Source: Kiloniella laminariae
GTDB taxonomy: Bacteria > Pseudomonadota > Alphaproteobacteria > Kiloniellales > Kiloniellaceae
NCBI RefSeq assembly: GCF_027214005.1
Contig: NZ_JAPWGY010000002.1
Location: 310,001-374,000, forward strand
Reading direction: 5' to 3'
DNA length: 64,000 bases
The position numbers and the translations under genes were made by a program. The notes beneath the pieces were generated by a model. The model saw nothing but the letters and a program-made list of their open reading frames with translations. It was not told where the DNA came from and did no database searches. This document shows positions 38,991-47,387 of this stretch, piece by piece (the first letter of the stretch is position 1; each line of letters opens with the position of its first letter).

Positions 38991-39326
38991 ATGATCAAGG
39001 AAGATCTAAAACTCTGTGATATTGTTGTCGTCCCCTATCCCTATACAGACAATTCGCAAAACAAGAGAAGACCTGCGCTGGTTATCGGATTACCACCCCA
39101 GACTGATTTTGTCTGGGTCATGATGATCACCAGCGCCAAAAACGATACGATGTACGGGGATGTCCTTATCGAGGATCAGAGCCTGTCAGGGCTGACATCA
39201 CGTTCCGTTGTTCGGACAGCAAAGATCGCAACAGTAGAAGTCGGGCGGATAATAAAAAAGGTCGGAACCTTGGGAAACAAGGAAAGTCGTCAGGTTCAAA
39301 TTTGTATCGCAGGCCATTCGTTTTAA
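38991..39326 (+). CDS. PemK/MazF-family toxin (endoribonuclease)
   Basis: 111-residue toxin of the MazF/PemK fold. The N terminus has the family pattern LCDIVVVPYPYTDNSQNKRRPALVI, with the loop arginines that form the active site, and TAKIATVEVGRIIKKVGTL near the end. A GGAGGT site precedes the ATG. It forms a two-gene module with the AbrB-type antitoxin; MazF-type toxins cut mRNA at short motifs. Confidence 0.87.
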   Translation: MIKEDLKLCDIVVVPYPYTDNSQNKRRPALVIGLPPQTDFVWVMMITSAKNDTMYGDVLIEDQSLSGLTSRSVVRTAKIATVEVGRIIKKVGTLGNKESRQVQICIAGHSF

Positions 39327-39393
39327 TAATCAGGTATTGAATCTTTAGACCTTACTCCTTGGGGCCTGATGTCCCTTGCTTGACGCCCCCTGT

Positions 39394-39425
39394 CTGACAA
39401 AAGAGATTATCCAGAAAACTGCCCG
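39394..39425 (+). repeat. Direct repeat, right copy (flank of toxin-antitoxin module)
   Basis: 32-nt stretch, CTGACAAAAGAGATTATCCA through CTGCCCG, matching 38496-38529. The two copies bracket the operator and both toxin-antitoxin genes with about 900 bp between starts. Confidence 0.75.
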
Positions 39426-39630
39426 TGCTGGCGACGTTCTACATGCCTCGCCCCTGAAACCCCTCCCCGCGTCTGTGCAGATACAAACTTTGAACGTCAC
39501 AGTCTCTCGTGTATTGGCGCAAAGGCCCAAAATGGTCCCAATCTTGAAAATTTAATGGCTCTATGCCTGCGGAAAAGAAGCAGGTAAGACAAAGCGATAG
39601 TTAGATAAATCACCCGGAAACACTGGACCC

Positions 39631-39720
39631 ATAAAGCTCCGTTGATAAACCGGGGGGTCCATAAACCACTGGGTCTATAAACCACGGGGCCGATAAATCT
39701 CCGGTGATAAACCGGGAGAC
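39631..39720 (+). repeat. Tandem array of ATAAA-CC units (period 14-16 bp)
   Basis: Six units starting ATAAA at 39631, 39645, 39661, 39677, 39693 and 39707, so spaced 14, 16, 16, 16 and 14 bp. The inner units read ATAAACCxCxGGGxCx; the outer ones ATAAAxCTCCGxTG. The array is symmetrical in spacing and ends 30 bp before the DapA-family start codon. A related ATAAATC lies at 39605. Confidence 0.75.
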
Positions 39721-39749
39721 GCGCCCCCTTCATACGCCAGGACTGCATC

Positions 39750-40661
39750 ATGACGCTCTTTCACGGGCTTTCCGCCTTCCCGATTACACCGACAGACAGC
39801 CATGGGAGGGTAGAGAGCAATGCTCTCTGTCGCCTGCTGGAGCGGATTGTAAAAGCCGGGGTTAACTCGATCGGGCTGCTGGGCAGTACTGGTGGTTATG
39901 TCTATCTGACACGATCAGAACGACAGCGTGCCGTTGCCGCCGCGGCTGAATTTGTCGGGGGGCGGGTGCCGTTGATCGTGGGCGTTGGGGCGCTCAGAAC
40001 AGATGAAGCACAGCAGCTGGCACGGGATGCCCGCGATGCTGGTGCTGCCGGGCTGTTGCTGGCACCGGTTTCCTACACGCCTTTGACAGAGGAAGAGGTC
40101 TATCAGCATTTCCTTGCGGTTGCCCGTGCCACGGACCTTCCGCTATGTATCTATAACAACCCGGGAACAACCCGCTTCACCTTTTCTTATGAACTTTTAG
40201 GCCGTCTTTCACAGATCGAGACCCTTGCCGCCGTCAAGATGCCGTTACCGCAAGGGAATACCCTTGAGGCCGATCTGACACAGCTGCGTCACCATACCCG
40301 GGCAAGCAGCACAGCGGCAGGCTTTGCCATTGGCTATAGCGGCGACTGGGGCTGTGCCGCGGGGCTTCTTGCCGGAGCAGACACCTGGTACAGCGTGGTC
40401 GGCGGTCTTTTCCCGGTTCAGGCCATGAAACTGGCAAAAGCCGCGCAAGCTGGCGATGCTGTCGAGGTCCAACGGATTGACGGTTTTTTCCAACCGCTCT
40501 GGATGCTCTTCAAAGAGTTTGGCGGCTTGAGGGTCATCTATGCCGCAGCAAATATCCTGTCGCTTACGGATGCCTCACCGCACCTGCCTATCCTGCCTCT
40601 GCCCCCTGCGGATCAGGAGCGGGTAGCCGAGGCCATTGATGCCTTGGTCAAACTGGACTAG
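39750..40661 (+). CDS. DapA-family (dihydrodipicolinate synthase/N-acetylneuraminate lyase-like) aldolase
   Basis: 303-residue TIM-barrel Schiff-base aldolase. FPITPTDSHGRVESNAL and GLLGSTGGYVYLTRSERQ are the family N-terminal blocks. The catalytic Tyr lies in CIYNNPGTTRF and the Schiff-base Lys in AAVKMPLPQG. The GSTG loop, in place of the GTTGE of true DapA, points to another 2-keto-acid lyase or dehydratase. It is GC-rich, unlike the operon that follows, and has no pathway neighbour. Confidence 0.85.
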   Translation: MTLFHGLSAFPITPTDSHGRVESNALCRLLERIVKAGVNSIGLLGSTGGYVYLTRSERQRAVAAAAEFVGGRVPLIVGVGALRTDEAQQLARDARDAGAAGLLLAPVSYTPLTEEEVYQHFLAVARATDLPLCIYNNPGTTRFTFSYELLGRLSQIETLAAVKMPLPQGNTLEADLTQLRHHTRASSTAAGFAIGYSGDWGCAAGLLAGADTWYSVVGGLFPVQAMKLAKAAQAGDAVEVQRIDGFFQPLWMLFKEFGGLRVIYAAANILSLTDASPHLPILPLPPADQERVAEAIDALVKLD

Positions 40662-40825
40662 AACCATTGCCCTAGCACCTGCCTCAAACCATGACCTTAG
40701 TATACTAATAGTTGCATAAAAATCGATTGAAGCTGATAGAGCAATTGATCTTTATACAAAAACACCATAGAAATTTATTTTGATTTGTTGTCTGAGTACA
40801 GTTTCGCGTTACAAGGTAGGGAAAA

Positions 40826-41875
40826 TTGAGGGTCAAAGGTATCGATGTCTTTTCAGGCGCAGGTGGTATGTCAATTGGAGCTTCCTGGGCTGGTATTGAG
40901 ACGATAGTTGCATTTGATACAGATATTCATGCTGCCAAAACGTATCAAATTAATCATCCCGAAACTTTAGTCATATGTGATGATGTCAGGAATATAGGTG
41001 ATTTCGGCATATATCGTCCAGATGGGCCATTTGTTGTGTTCGGTGGGCCACCCTGCCAAGGATTTTCAACTTCGAACCAACGCACGCGAAATACCGCGAA
41101 TGAGAATAATTGGTTGTTTCAAGAGTTTTTAAGGGCTGTAAGACAACTAAACCCTGATTGGGTAGTATTTGAAAACGTTCGTGGTATTCTAGAAACTGCG
41201 AATGCTACTTTTCTACAACATGTAATCCGAGGATTGGAAGAACTTGGATATGTAGTAAACTATGGTCTGTTAAATGCTGCAGATTATGGAGTACCACAAA
41301 AGCGGCACCGTCTCTTCGTCATCGGAGCAAGGGATGGTACCAAAGTGGAACTACCTCAACCACAATGTACTCCATATGTAACAGTAGGTGAAGCAATTGA
41401 AGACCTTCAATTACTCCCAAACGGTGCAAAATTTGATCAACTGAAATATAGATGCTCAGCTAAATCTGAATTCGCTAAGCTCATGAGGGGTAAAAATCGC
41501 ACCTCTTCTAATCATCATGTAACTCGAAATGCACCTCATATCATCGATAGATACAAATATATTCCCCAAGGAGGAAACTGGGAAAATATTCCAGATGACC
41601 TTATGGGTTCTTATGCTGATAAATCACGATGTCATACTGGCATATATCGAAGACTAAAAATCAACGAGCCATCTGTCGTGATCGGGAATTATCGAAAAAA
41701 TATGTTAATACACCCTACGGAAGATAGGGGCTTATCAGTTCGAGAAGCTGCGCGATTACAGTCATTTCCAGATAGTTATCAATTTTCGGGCTCAATTGGG
41801 TTTCAACAACAACAAGTAGGTAATGCTGTACCGCCTTTATTAGCAAAAGCGGTGTTTGAAAGTTTGGGTAAATAA
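40826..41875 (+). CDS. DNA (cytosine-5)-methyltransferase
   Basis: 349-residue C5 cytosine methyltransferase, first gene of a four-gene AT-rich operon. The TTG at 40826 is the only start that keeps motif I (DVFSGAGGMSIGASWAG). Motif IV FGGPPCQGFSTSNQ carries the catalytic Cys77; motif VI is FENVRG (115-120), motif VIII QKRHRLFVIGAR, motif IX VREAARLQSFPD and motif X QQVGNAVPPLLA. The target-recognition region (about 190-290) is short. Its stop overlaps the next ATG by one base (TAATG). Presumably marks host DNA for the linked system; recognition sequence unknown. Confidence 0.93.
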   Translation: MRVKGIDVFSGAGGMSIGASWAGIETIVAFDTDIHAAKTYQINHPETLVICDDVRNIGDFGIYRPDGPFVVFGGPPCQGFSTSNQRTRNTANENNWLFQEFLRAVRQLNPDWVVFENVRGILETANATFLQHVIRGLEELGYVVNYGLLNAADYGVPQKRHRLFVIGARDGTKVELPQPQCTPYVTVGEAIEDLQLLPNGAKFDQLKYRCSAKSEFAKLMRGKNRTSSNHHVTRNAPHIIDRYKYIPQGGNWENIPDDLMGSYADKSRCHTGIYRRLKINEPSVVIGNYRKNMLIHPTEDRGLSVREAARLQSFPDSYQFSGSIGFQQQQVGNAVPPLLAKAVFESLGK

Positions 41876-42966
41876 TGTGGGAAGACACTAGATTAGAGCT
41901 ACACGTTAAAGAAAATTTACATAACGTTATAGGACAAAACAAGGCAGAAGACGCATATGCTTGTTATGTGAACGCTCGTAATGCGGTATTAAAGCTCTCA
42001 GCAGAAATAAAAGCAAAAGAACCAAATTTATCAGATCATGGCCCTGTACATATTCATGATGTATTGGAAAATGCTTGGGGATTGGTAGAAGGGCAAGGTT
42101 TATGCGTTTTGAATCTCTATGTGTTAGCTCTTTCAATAGCATACCATGATATTGGGAACTTTTTTGGAAGAAAAAACCATAACAAAAAGATTGCTGAAAT
42201 TTTTAATGAGACATTCCCAGAGCATTATGAATTCAAGAAAACATTACGCTCCCAAGTTACTAAGATTGCAGGTGCCCATACGGGAAAAGCAAGGGATGGA
42301 AGCGATAATACGCTACAAGATCTTGTTGATGATACGAACTATATTCATAAGAAGCCGATAAAAATGCGGAGCCTAGCTGGAATATTGAGGTTCGCGGATG
42401 AAATGGCTGAGGGTCCTCAAAGAACATCTGGCTATAGACTGACAAAAAATGATTATGACGAAATAAGTAAGCCGTTTCATGTTTATGCCTCTTGTTGCGA
42501 ACCTTGCGCTAGCCACCGAGAGAGAGGATCTCTGTTTTTAAACTACTCGATCCCTATCGAAATAATTAAGGATAAGGTTGATGATAGTAAAAAGAACACT
42601 AATATTTTTAGCGGTATAAAAAATTTATTATCCTCAAGTAGTAAAACTGATAATCCATTGATTGTTCACAATACGTCAAAGATGCCCCTATCTGAGCTGT
42701 TAGATCTAATTTATCATCGTGTGATAAAATTTGATCAAGAAAGAAAATATTGTAGATATTACTCTTCAGTTCTTGATGACTTTAAAGAAACATCTGTTGT
42801 TATAGAATTTTCTCTGAATGATGAAGAAATACTACCCCTCGACTTGAAACCACTAGTACTAAGTGATTTAGTCGTGCCTGGAGACGTTAGTAAGACAATT
42901 CATTCAATTGATCCAGCATATGATATCCCAAGTATTATTGATAAAATTAATAGGAATTCGGAATGA
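41875..42966 (+). CDS. HD-domain phosphohydrolase (HD-CE-like), defence-associated
   Basis: 363 residues. The first 200 residues form an HD-fold metal phosphohydrolase: histidines at 55, 59 and 61 (LSDHGPVHIHDVLENAW), the HD pair at 91-92 (AYHDIGNFFGRKNHNKK), a further His in AGAHTGKARDG and the closing Asp in RFADEMAEG. The C-terminal half is AT-rich, lysine-rich and unrecognised. The pattern resembles the HD-CE group described by comparative genomics in bacterial conflict systems (from memory, not searched). Possible substrates are nucleotides or nucleic acid. Overlaps the ATPase gene by 4 bp. Confidence 0.8.
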   Translation: MWEDTRLELHVKENLHNVIGQNKAEDAYACYVNARNAVLKLSAEIKAKEPNLSDHGPVHIHDVLENAWGLVEGQGLCVLNLYVLALSIAYHDIGNFFGRKNHNKKIAEIFNETFPEHYEFKKTLRSQVTKIAGAHTGKARDGSDNTLQDLVDDTNYIHKKPIKMRSLAGILRFADEMAEGPQRTSGYRLTKNDYDEISKPFHVYASCCEPCASHRERGSLFLNYSIPIEIIKDKVDDSKKNTNIFSGIKNLLSSSSKTDNPLIVHNTSKMPLSELLDLIYHRVIKFDQERKYCRYYSSVLDDFKETSVVIEFSLNDEEILPLDLKPLVLSDLVVPGDVSKTIHSIDPAYDIPSIIDKINRNSE

Positions 42967-44744
42967 CCACAGCTGATTTGATCAAAAACCCTTTTGAGTA
43001 TGATGCTGCGGGCAATCTTGATGTGCAGGATTTGCTGGACGTATTTGTTGAAGATCACAATTACTCCCGTTTTATATGTGCACCACGGAATGTATTTTTG
43101 ATTGGAGAACGTGGTTCTGGCAAAAGTATGACGCTTAGGTTTAATGAGTTTAGGTCAAGAAATGCAAATGATCGAAGGCATAACCAACAAATAAATTGTG
43201 ATTATGTAGGTGTTTTAGTTGAATGCAAAACACCTCTTTATGCTCGAAGAGATGATAGTTTTGAAGGGGCTGACGAACTAAAATCTCAGTTAATCTCTGA
43301 ACACCTTTTAGTTACAGAAATTGGTCAAGCACTTGCTATTTCTTTAAGTAGTTGTCAGTCGAAGATTAGTCGGGAAGAAAATAAGAATATCCTAACTTCT
43401 CTAGAATTGTTCTTTGACACCCAATTAACAAAACAAACAGATAAATTGTTTGAAGCTATCCGTCTGCATTTTAAGAAACTTAATCTAAATGCACAACGGG
43501 ATATGAATACATTTCAATGGGATAAGGATGATAGAGAGTATGTAACTTTTTCATCTGCAATATTGCCTCTGCTTGAAGAGTTAAGAAGTGTAGATTTTTT
43601 TAAAAATAGTCACTTCATGATTATGATTGATGATGCACAAAACCTAAATAGTTACCAACAACGCATATTAAATTCTTGGATATCCTATCGAAATCAAACC
43701 GTATTCAGCTTTAAAATAGGTTGCGCAAAAAGTGAATATACTGACTACAGCACAATGAGTAGCGCACCTATTCTTGAGGGGCATGATTATATTGTTCTAG
43801 ACATGGAGCAACCATTTCAAAACCGAACATCCGATTTTGGGCAATTTGCAAGAGAGGTGGTTTCTAAACGATTAGCTAAAGTAGGTTTGAATAACGAAAA
43901 CAATTCGCTCATAGAGAACTTTTTTCCTGAATCAATTCCAGTAAAATCAGCTATTCAAGCATGTACTGAAAAAATAATTGAAGAATTTAAAACTAAAAAT
44001 CCTAAAGCTACTGAGAAGCAAGCTCGCGATTGGGGATATAAGTACGGCCGTGTTGCATATTTTAGAAACAGGTCCGCAAAAGCTGGTTTACCCGTATATT
44101 CTGGCTTTGACACTATCTCCCACCTCTCGTCAGGGGTCGTCAGAAGCTTACTCAAACCCTGCTATTATATGTATGATGCGGCTAGATCTAAGAATTCAGG
44201 ACAACCAGTTCATAGTATTCCTTCAGATATTCAATCAGAGATTTTAAAGAATGAAAGTGACAAGCTATGGAGCCAAGTCAAAGATTTGCATCGTACGGTT
44301 ACTGATTGTACTGAAGAAGATGCCGCTGCTATTTACAATTTATTGGACAATCTAGGAAATTATTTTTCCGAAAGGCTAATGAATCATAAATCAGAGCCAA
44401 GAATTCTTGCATTTGTAATCAGCGGACGTAATGAAACAGATATGAATTTGTTAGAACCCTTGATCAAAATTTGTAGATCCGCTGGTCTGATATATGTACG
44501 CCGAGGGGTCTCTCGAGACAAAGGAAAACGAGAAGAATTTTATACACCAAATAGGATGCTATGGCCTACAAAAGGACTAGATCCCATAGGTCAGCATGGA
44601 AGAGCATCAATCCCTGCGAAGGACCTTGTCGCGGCTACATATGGAAAAAACATTCCATTAACCATTCAAAATCAGAGTGAAAGTAACCAGCAAGAATTTG
44701 AGCTATTTCAAACACCAGAATTGTTTACAGGAGAAGAGACATGA
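42963..44744 (+). CDS. ORC/CDC6-like P-loop ATPase, defence-associated
   Basis: 593 residues. Walker A GERGSGKS at 48-55, soon after an NPFEY start, and a Walker B-type MIMIDDAQ at about 219-226 followed by NLNSYQQ. These features resemble ORC/CDC6-like STAND-type ATPases of bacterial conflict operons rather than transporters or helicases. The C-terminal ~120 residues look like a winged helix ending GLDPIGQHGRASIPAKDLVAATYG. It likely senses foreign DNA or its replication and switches on an effector; this is inference. Coupled by ATGA overlaps to both neighbours. Confidence 0.8.
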   Translation: MTTADLIKNPFEYDAAGNLDVQDLLDVFVEDHNYSRFICAPRNVFLIGERGSGKSMTLRFNEFRSRNANDRRHNQQINCDYVGVLVECKTPLYARRDDSFEGADELKSQLISEHLLVTEIGQALAISLSSCQSKISREENKNILTSLELFFDTQLTKQTDKLFEAIRLHFKKLNLNAQRDMNTFQWDKDDREYVTFSSAILPLLEELRSVDFFKNSHFMIMIDDAQNLNSYQQRILNSWISYRNQTVFSFKIGCAKSEYTDYSTMSSAPILEGHDYIVLDMEQPFQNRTSDFGQFAREVVSKRLAKVGLNNENNSLIENFFPESIPVKSAIQACTEKIIEEFKTKNPKATEKQARDWGYKYGRVAYFRNRSAKAGLPVYSGFDTISHLSSGVVRSLLKPCYYMYDAARSKNSGQPVHSIPSDIQSEILKNESDKLWSQVKDLHRTVTDCTEEDAAAIYNLLDNLGNYFSERLMNHKSEPRILAFVISGRNETDMNLLEPLIKICRSAGLIYVRRGVSRDKGKREEFYTPNRMLWPTKGLDPIGQHGRASIPAKDLVAATYGKNIPLTIQNQSESNQQEFELFQTPELFTGEET

Positions 44745-45631
44745 ATGGGGAGAAATTGCCGAGAGTAGATAAAATTATTTGCCTTGCAGGTTGGGAACCT
44801 CGTTTTCTTGAAGGCGTTAAAAAAGGGCTGGAGTTAACACAAGCTCAAGAGTGTATAATTTTTTACGCAGAAGAATTTACAAACAAAAGTGAAAACAATA
44901 TAAATGAATTGGAAGAGTTTTGTGAAAAAACAAATATTAAAATTGTAAAAAACAAATTATTTTACAACAGTCCATTAGAAACAAAAAAAATTATCCTTTC
45001 TACATTTAACCAATACAAAGAAAATGATCAAATTTTAATTGACATCACCACAATGACTCGCGAGTTAATTTGGATGATATTAGGGACTTTAACTGCTAAA
45101 AAAATAAATGTTAATTATATATACTGGCGTCCCGAAACAACCGCTCATTGGACATCAAAAAATTCATCTAGGCCACGCCTTGTGATGGGACGAGCAGGCG
45201 TTTCAGAATATGGAAAACCCACTTTGGTGGCTGTCACAACTGGCTTTGATCCATCTAGATTAGATCAAATGGTTTGTTATTTTGAACCTGAAGAAACCAT
45301 ATTATTTCTTCAAGAAGGTCATCAATTTGAGAACCATATTAACAACATTAAAATTTACGATGGATATAGGTTAGGGAGCACCCAAGCCAAACAATATTCC
45401 ATCGATAGTTATGGGCCTGACCATGGCCTAGAAGTGATCACAACCATATTAAGCCCATATCTTGAAACCCACAATATAGTACTGTCTTCATTCGGTCCGA
45501 AACCAAGTGCTTTGGCATTACATAAATTCGCGCAAGCTCATCCAGATGTAGCTCTAGCATATACTCCCGCATTAGAATTTAATGAGGATTATTCAAGAGG
45601 AATAGGTCACTGCGTCTGGGGTCAAATTTAA
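44741..45631 (+). CDS. Unrecognised protein with duplicated Rossmann-like halves
   Basis: 296 residues, fourth gene of the operon, not matched to a named family. The two halves look related: KIICLAGWEPRF (11-22) recurs as LVAVTTGFDPSR (162-173), each followed by a helix and a strand with ECIIFYAEEF or ETILFLQEG. Later, LIDITTMTRELIWMILGTL (99-117) parallels LSSFGPKPSALALHKFA (249-265). The strand-Thr/Gly loop-helix pattern recalls CARF/SAVED-type nucleotide sensors, but this is a guess by eye. No catalytic motif was found. Very AT-rich; stops 13 bp from the gmk stop (convergent). Confidence 0.75.
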   Translation: MNGEKLPRVDKIICLAGWEPRFLEGVKKGLELTQAQECIIFYAEEFTNKSENNINELEEFCEKTNIKIVKNKLFYNSPLETKKIILSTFNQYKENDQILIDITTMTRELIWMILGTLTAKKINVNYIYWRPETTAHWTSKNSSRPRLVMGRAGVSEYGKPTLVAVTTGFDPSRLDQMVCYFEPEETILFLQEGHQFENHINNIKIYDGYRLGSTQAKQYSIDSYGPDHGLEVITTILSPYLETHNIVLSSFGPKPSALALHKFAQAHPDVALAYTPALEFNEDYSRGIGHCVWGQI

Positions 45632-45644
45632 GTAATCCTATCCC

Positions 45645-46289
45645 CTAAGCCCCCCGCAACCCCCGCACGAAACCGTCCAGACCGGGTTTGCGGTCGCGTT
45701 TCAGGCGTTCGGCGCGGAGGATGGACTGGACGTCAGCGACGGATTGTTCCACATCGTTATTGACGATGATGTAGTCGTATTCAGCCCAGTGGCTCATTTC
45801 ATCGGCGGCCTTGGCCATGCGGCCCCTGACCACCTCTTCGCTGTCCTGGGCGCGGGCATAGAGGCGACGTTCCAGTTCCTCCAGGGAGGGCGGCAGGATA
45901 AAGACCCGGACGATATCATTCGGGGCCTTGGCCGAGACCTGTTGCGTGCCCTGCCAGTCGATATCGAACAGCACATCGCGGCTGTTGGAAAGGGCCTGTT
46001 CCACGGGTGCGCGCGGGGTGCCATAGCGGTTATCGAACACCGTGGCATGTTCCAGCAGCTCGTCCCCCTTTACCATTTCGGCGAATTTTTCCGGCGAGAC
46101 AAAGAAGTAGTCTTTGCCATCGATTTCACCGGGGCGCATTTTGCGGGTGGTGGCGGACACCGACAGGGTCAGGTCCGCTTCGCGTTCCAGCAGCAGTCGG
46201 GAAATTGTGGTCTTGCCCGCCCCTGACGGAGAAGAGAGAACCAGCATCAGGCCGCGGCGCTGCAGGGTGTTTTCAGTCATATCGCTCAT
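45645..46289 (-). CDS. gmk: Guanylate kinase
   Basis: Converts GMP to GDP. P-loop SSPSGAGKTTISRLLL (about 19-34), the GMP-binding TRKMRPGEIDGKDYFFV and YGTPRAPVEQAL. 214 residues. The start may be the ATG at 46289 or the in-frame one three codons later. It follows yicC on the same strand, its usual partner. The GC-rich codon use contrasts sharply with the adjacent AT-rich operon. Confidence 0.95.
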   Translation of the reverse strand: MSDMTENTLQRRGLMLVLSSPSGAGKTTISRLLLEREADLTLSVSATTRKMRPGEIDGKDYFFVSPEKFAEMVKGDELLEHATVFDNRYGTPRAPVEQALSNSRDVLFDIDWQGTQQVSAKAPNDIVRVFILPPSLEELERRLYARAQDSEEVVRGRMAKAADEMSHWAEYDYIIVNNDVEQSVADVQSILRAERLKRDRKPGLDGFVRGLRGA

Positions 46290-46354
46290 CGTACTCTTTA
46301 TTCGTCAGATTTTCTGATGTTCCGGTTATTTCGGTTCTGGCTATGTTTTTTTGG

Positions 46355-47248
46355 CTATTCAATATTCTGGATCTGTTCGCGCAGCTGTTCAATGGTCGCC
46401 TTGAGATCAATGCCCAGCGTGGTCAGGGCAACGTCGGATGATTTGGAACAGAGGGTATTGGCTTCGCGGTTGAATTCCTGACAGAGGAAATCAAGCCGTC
46501 GCCCACAGGGGCCACCCTGATTGAGCAGATCGCGCGCGGCGGCGACATGGGCGGCCAGACGATCAAGCTCTTCACGGATATCGGCCTTGGTCACCAGAAT
46601 GGCGATTTCCTGGGCCAGACGCTCTTCGGGGACCGGGCTGCCGTCTTTGAGCAGTTCGGCCATCTGTTTCATAAAGCGGGCCTGAAGGGCGTCGGGCTGG
46701 GTCGCCGAAAGATCCCCGGCCTTTTTCTGCAGGCGTTCGATTTCATCGATATGCCCCTGTGCGACCTCGGCCATTCTGGTGCCTTCGATCCGGCGCATTT
46801 CTTCCATGCGGGTGATGGCAACGCTCAGGCTTTCCTCGATCAGTTTCAGGCGCTGTTCGCTGTCTTCGGGGGATTCTTCTTCCTCGACCAGTTCCAGCAC
46901 GCCGCGCAAGTTGAGGATGCCATCGACGGAGGGGGCGACCGCGTCGAGATCGTTGCTGACGCGGGTTGCCAGCGGGATCACCTGTTGCAGGATTTCCTCG
47001 TTCACCTGCAGCTTGACCGCCTTCTGCGCGTTGTCGATCACCAGACCGACATGGAAGTTGCCGCGTTTGAAATGTCTGGCAAAGGTGCTGCGGGCGAAGG
47101 CATCAAGAGCTTCATAGCCGTTGGGCACGCGGCAGCGCACCTCGAGGTTTTTGCCGTTGACGCTTTTGAGTTCCCAGGACCAGTTGGTTCCCGCGAATTC
47201 CCCCTCGGCGCGGGCAAACCCGGTCATACTGGCGATAGCTTTACCCAT
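46355..47248 (-). CDS. yicC: YicC/YloC-family endoribonuclease
   Basis: Family of stress-related endoribonucleases. The start is the ATG at 47248 (MGKAIASMTGFARAEGEFAG) behind a GAGGA site. Family blocks: SMTGFARAEG, ELKSVNGKNLEVRCRVP, the central acidic coiled region, and GKRLDFLCQEFNREANTLCSKS-type ending (GRRLDFLCQEFNREANTLCS). 297 residues. Upstream of gmk, probably co-transcribed. Confidence 0.92.
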   Translation of the reverse strand: MGKAIASMTGFARAEGEFAGTNWSWELKSVNGKNLEVRCRVPNGYEALDAFARSTFARHFKRGNFHVGLVIDNAQKAVKLQVNEEILQQVIPLATRVSNDLDAVAPSVDGILNLRGVLELVEEEESPEDSEQRLKLIEESLSVAITRMEEMRRIEGTRMAEVAQGHIDEIERLQKKAGDLSATQPDALQARFMKQMAELLKDGSPVPEERLAQEIAILVTKADIREELDRLAAHVAAARDLLNQGGPCGRRLDFLCQEFNREANTLCSKSSDVALTTLGIDLKATIEQLREQIQNIE

Positions 47249-47387
47249 GAAGCGGTCCTCTTTCAAATCGAGATCTGTTCAGGTCATTATAGACCCGGCG
47301 GCGCAAAGGCCCGTGTTATTTTACTTTTACCGCAAGCGGTATTAGTTTCCAATGCGTTATACTCAAAGCAGGCAAGGCTCCGCAAGA

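Larger units (their letters stand above)
39327..39749. other. Intergenic region with repeats, toxin / DapA-family gene
   Basis: 423 bp without a gene. It holds the right-hand direct repeat (39394-39425) and the ATAAA array (39631-39720). A minus-strand open frame (39497-39751) crosses the array; its periodic translation is a by-product of the repeat. Confidence 0.6.

Noticed and set aside
39631-39720. CRISPR array
   Set aside because: The units are 14-16 bp with no spacers of constant length between longer repeats, and no cas genes are near.
39497-39751. Minus-strand ORF with repeated VYHRR/VYRPS-like elements
   Set aside because: The periodicity comes from the ATAAA tandem array; there is no start signal and no family.
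40662-40825. Promoter for the defence-like operon
   Set aside because: TTGAAG at 40727 and AT-rich -10-like hexamers are present, but no pair has acceptable spacing and match together.
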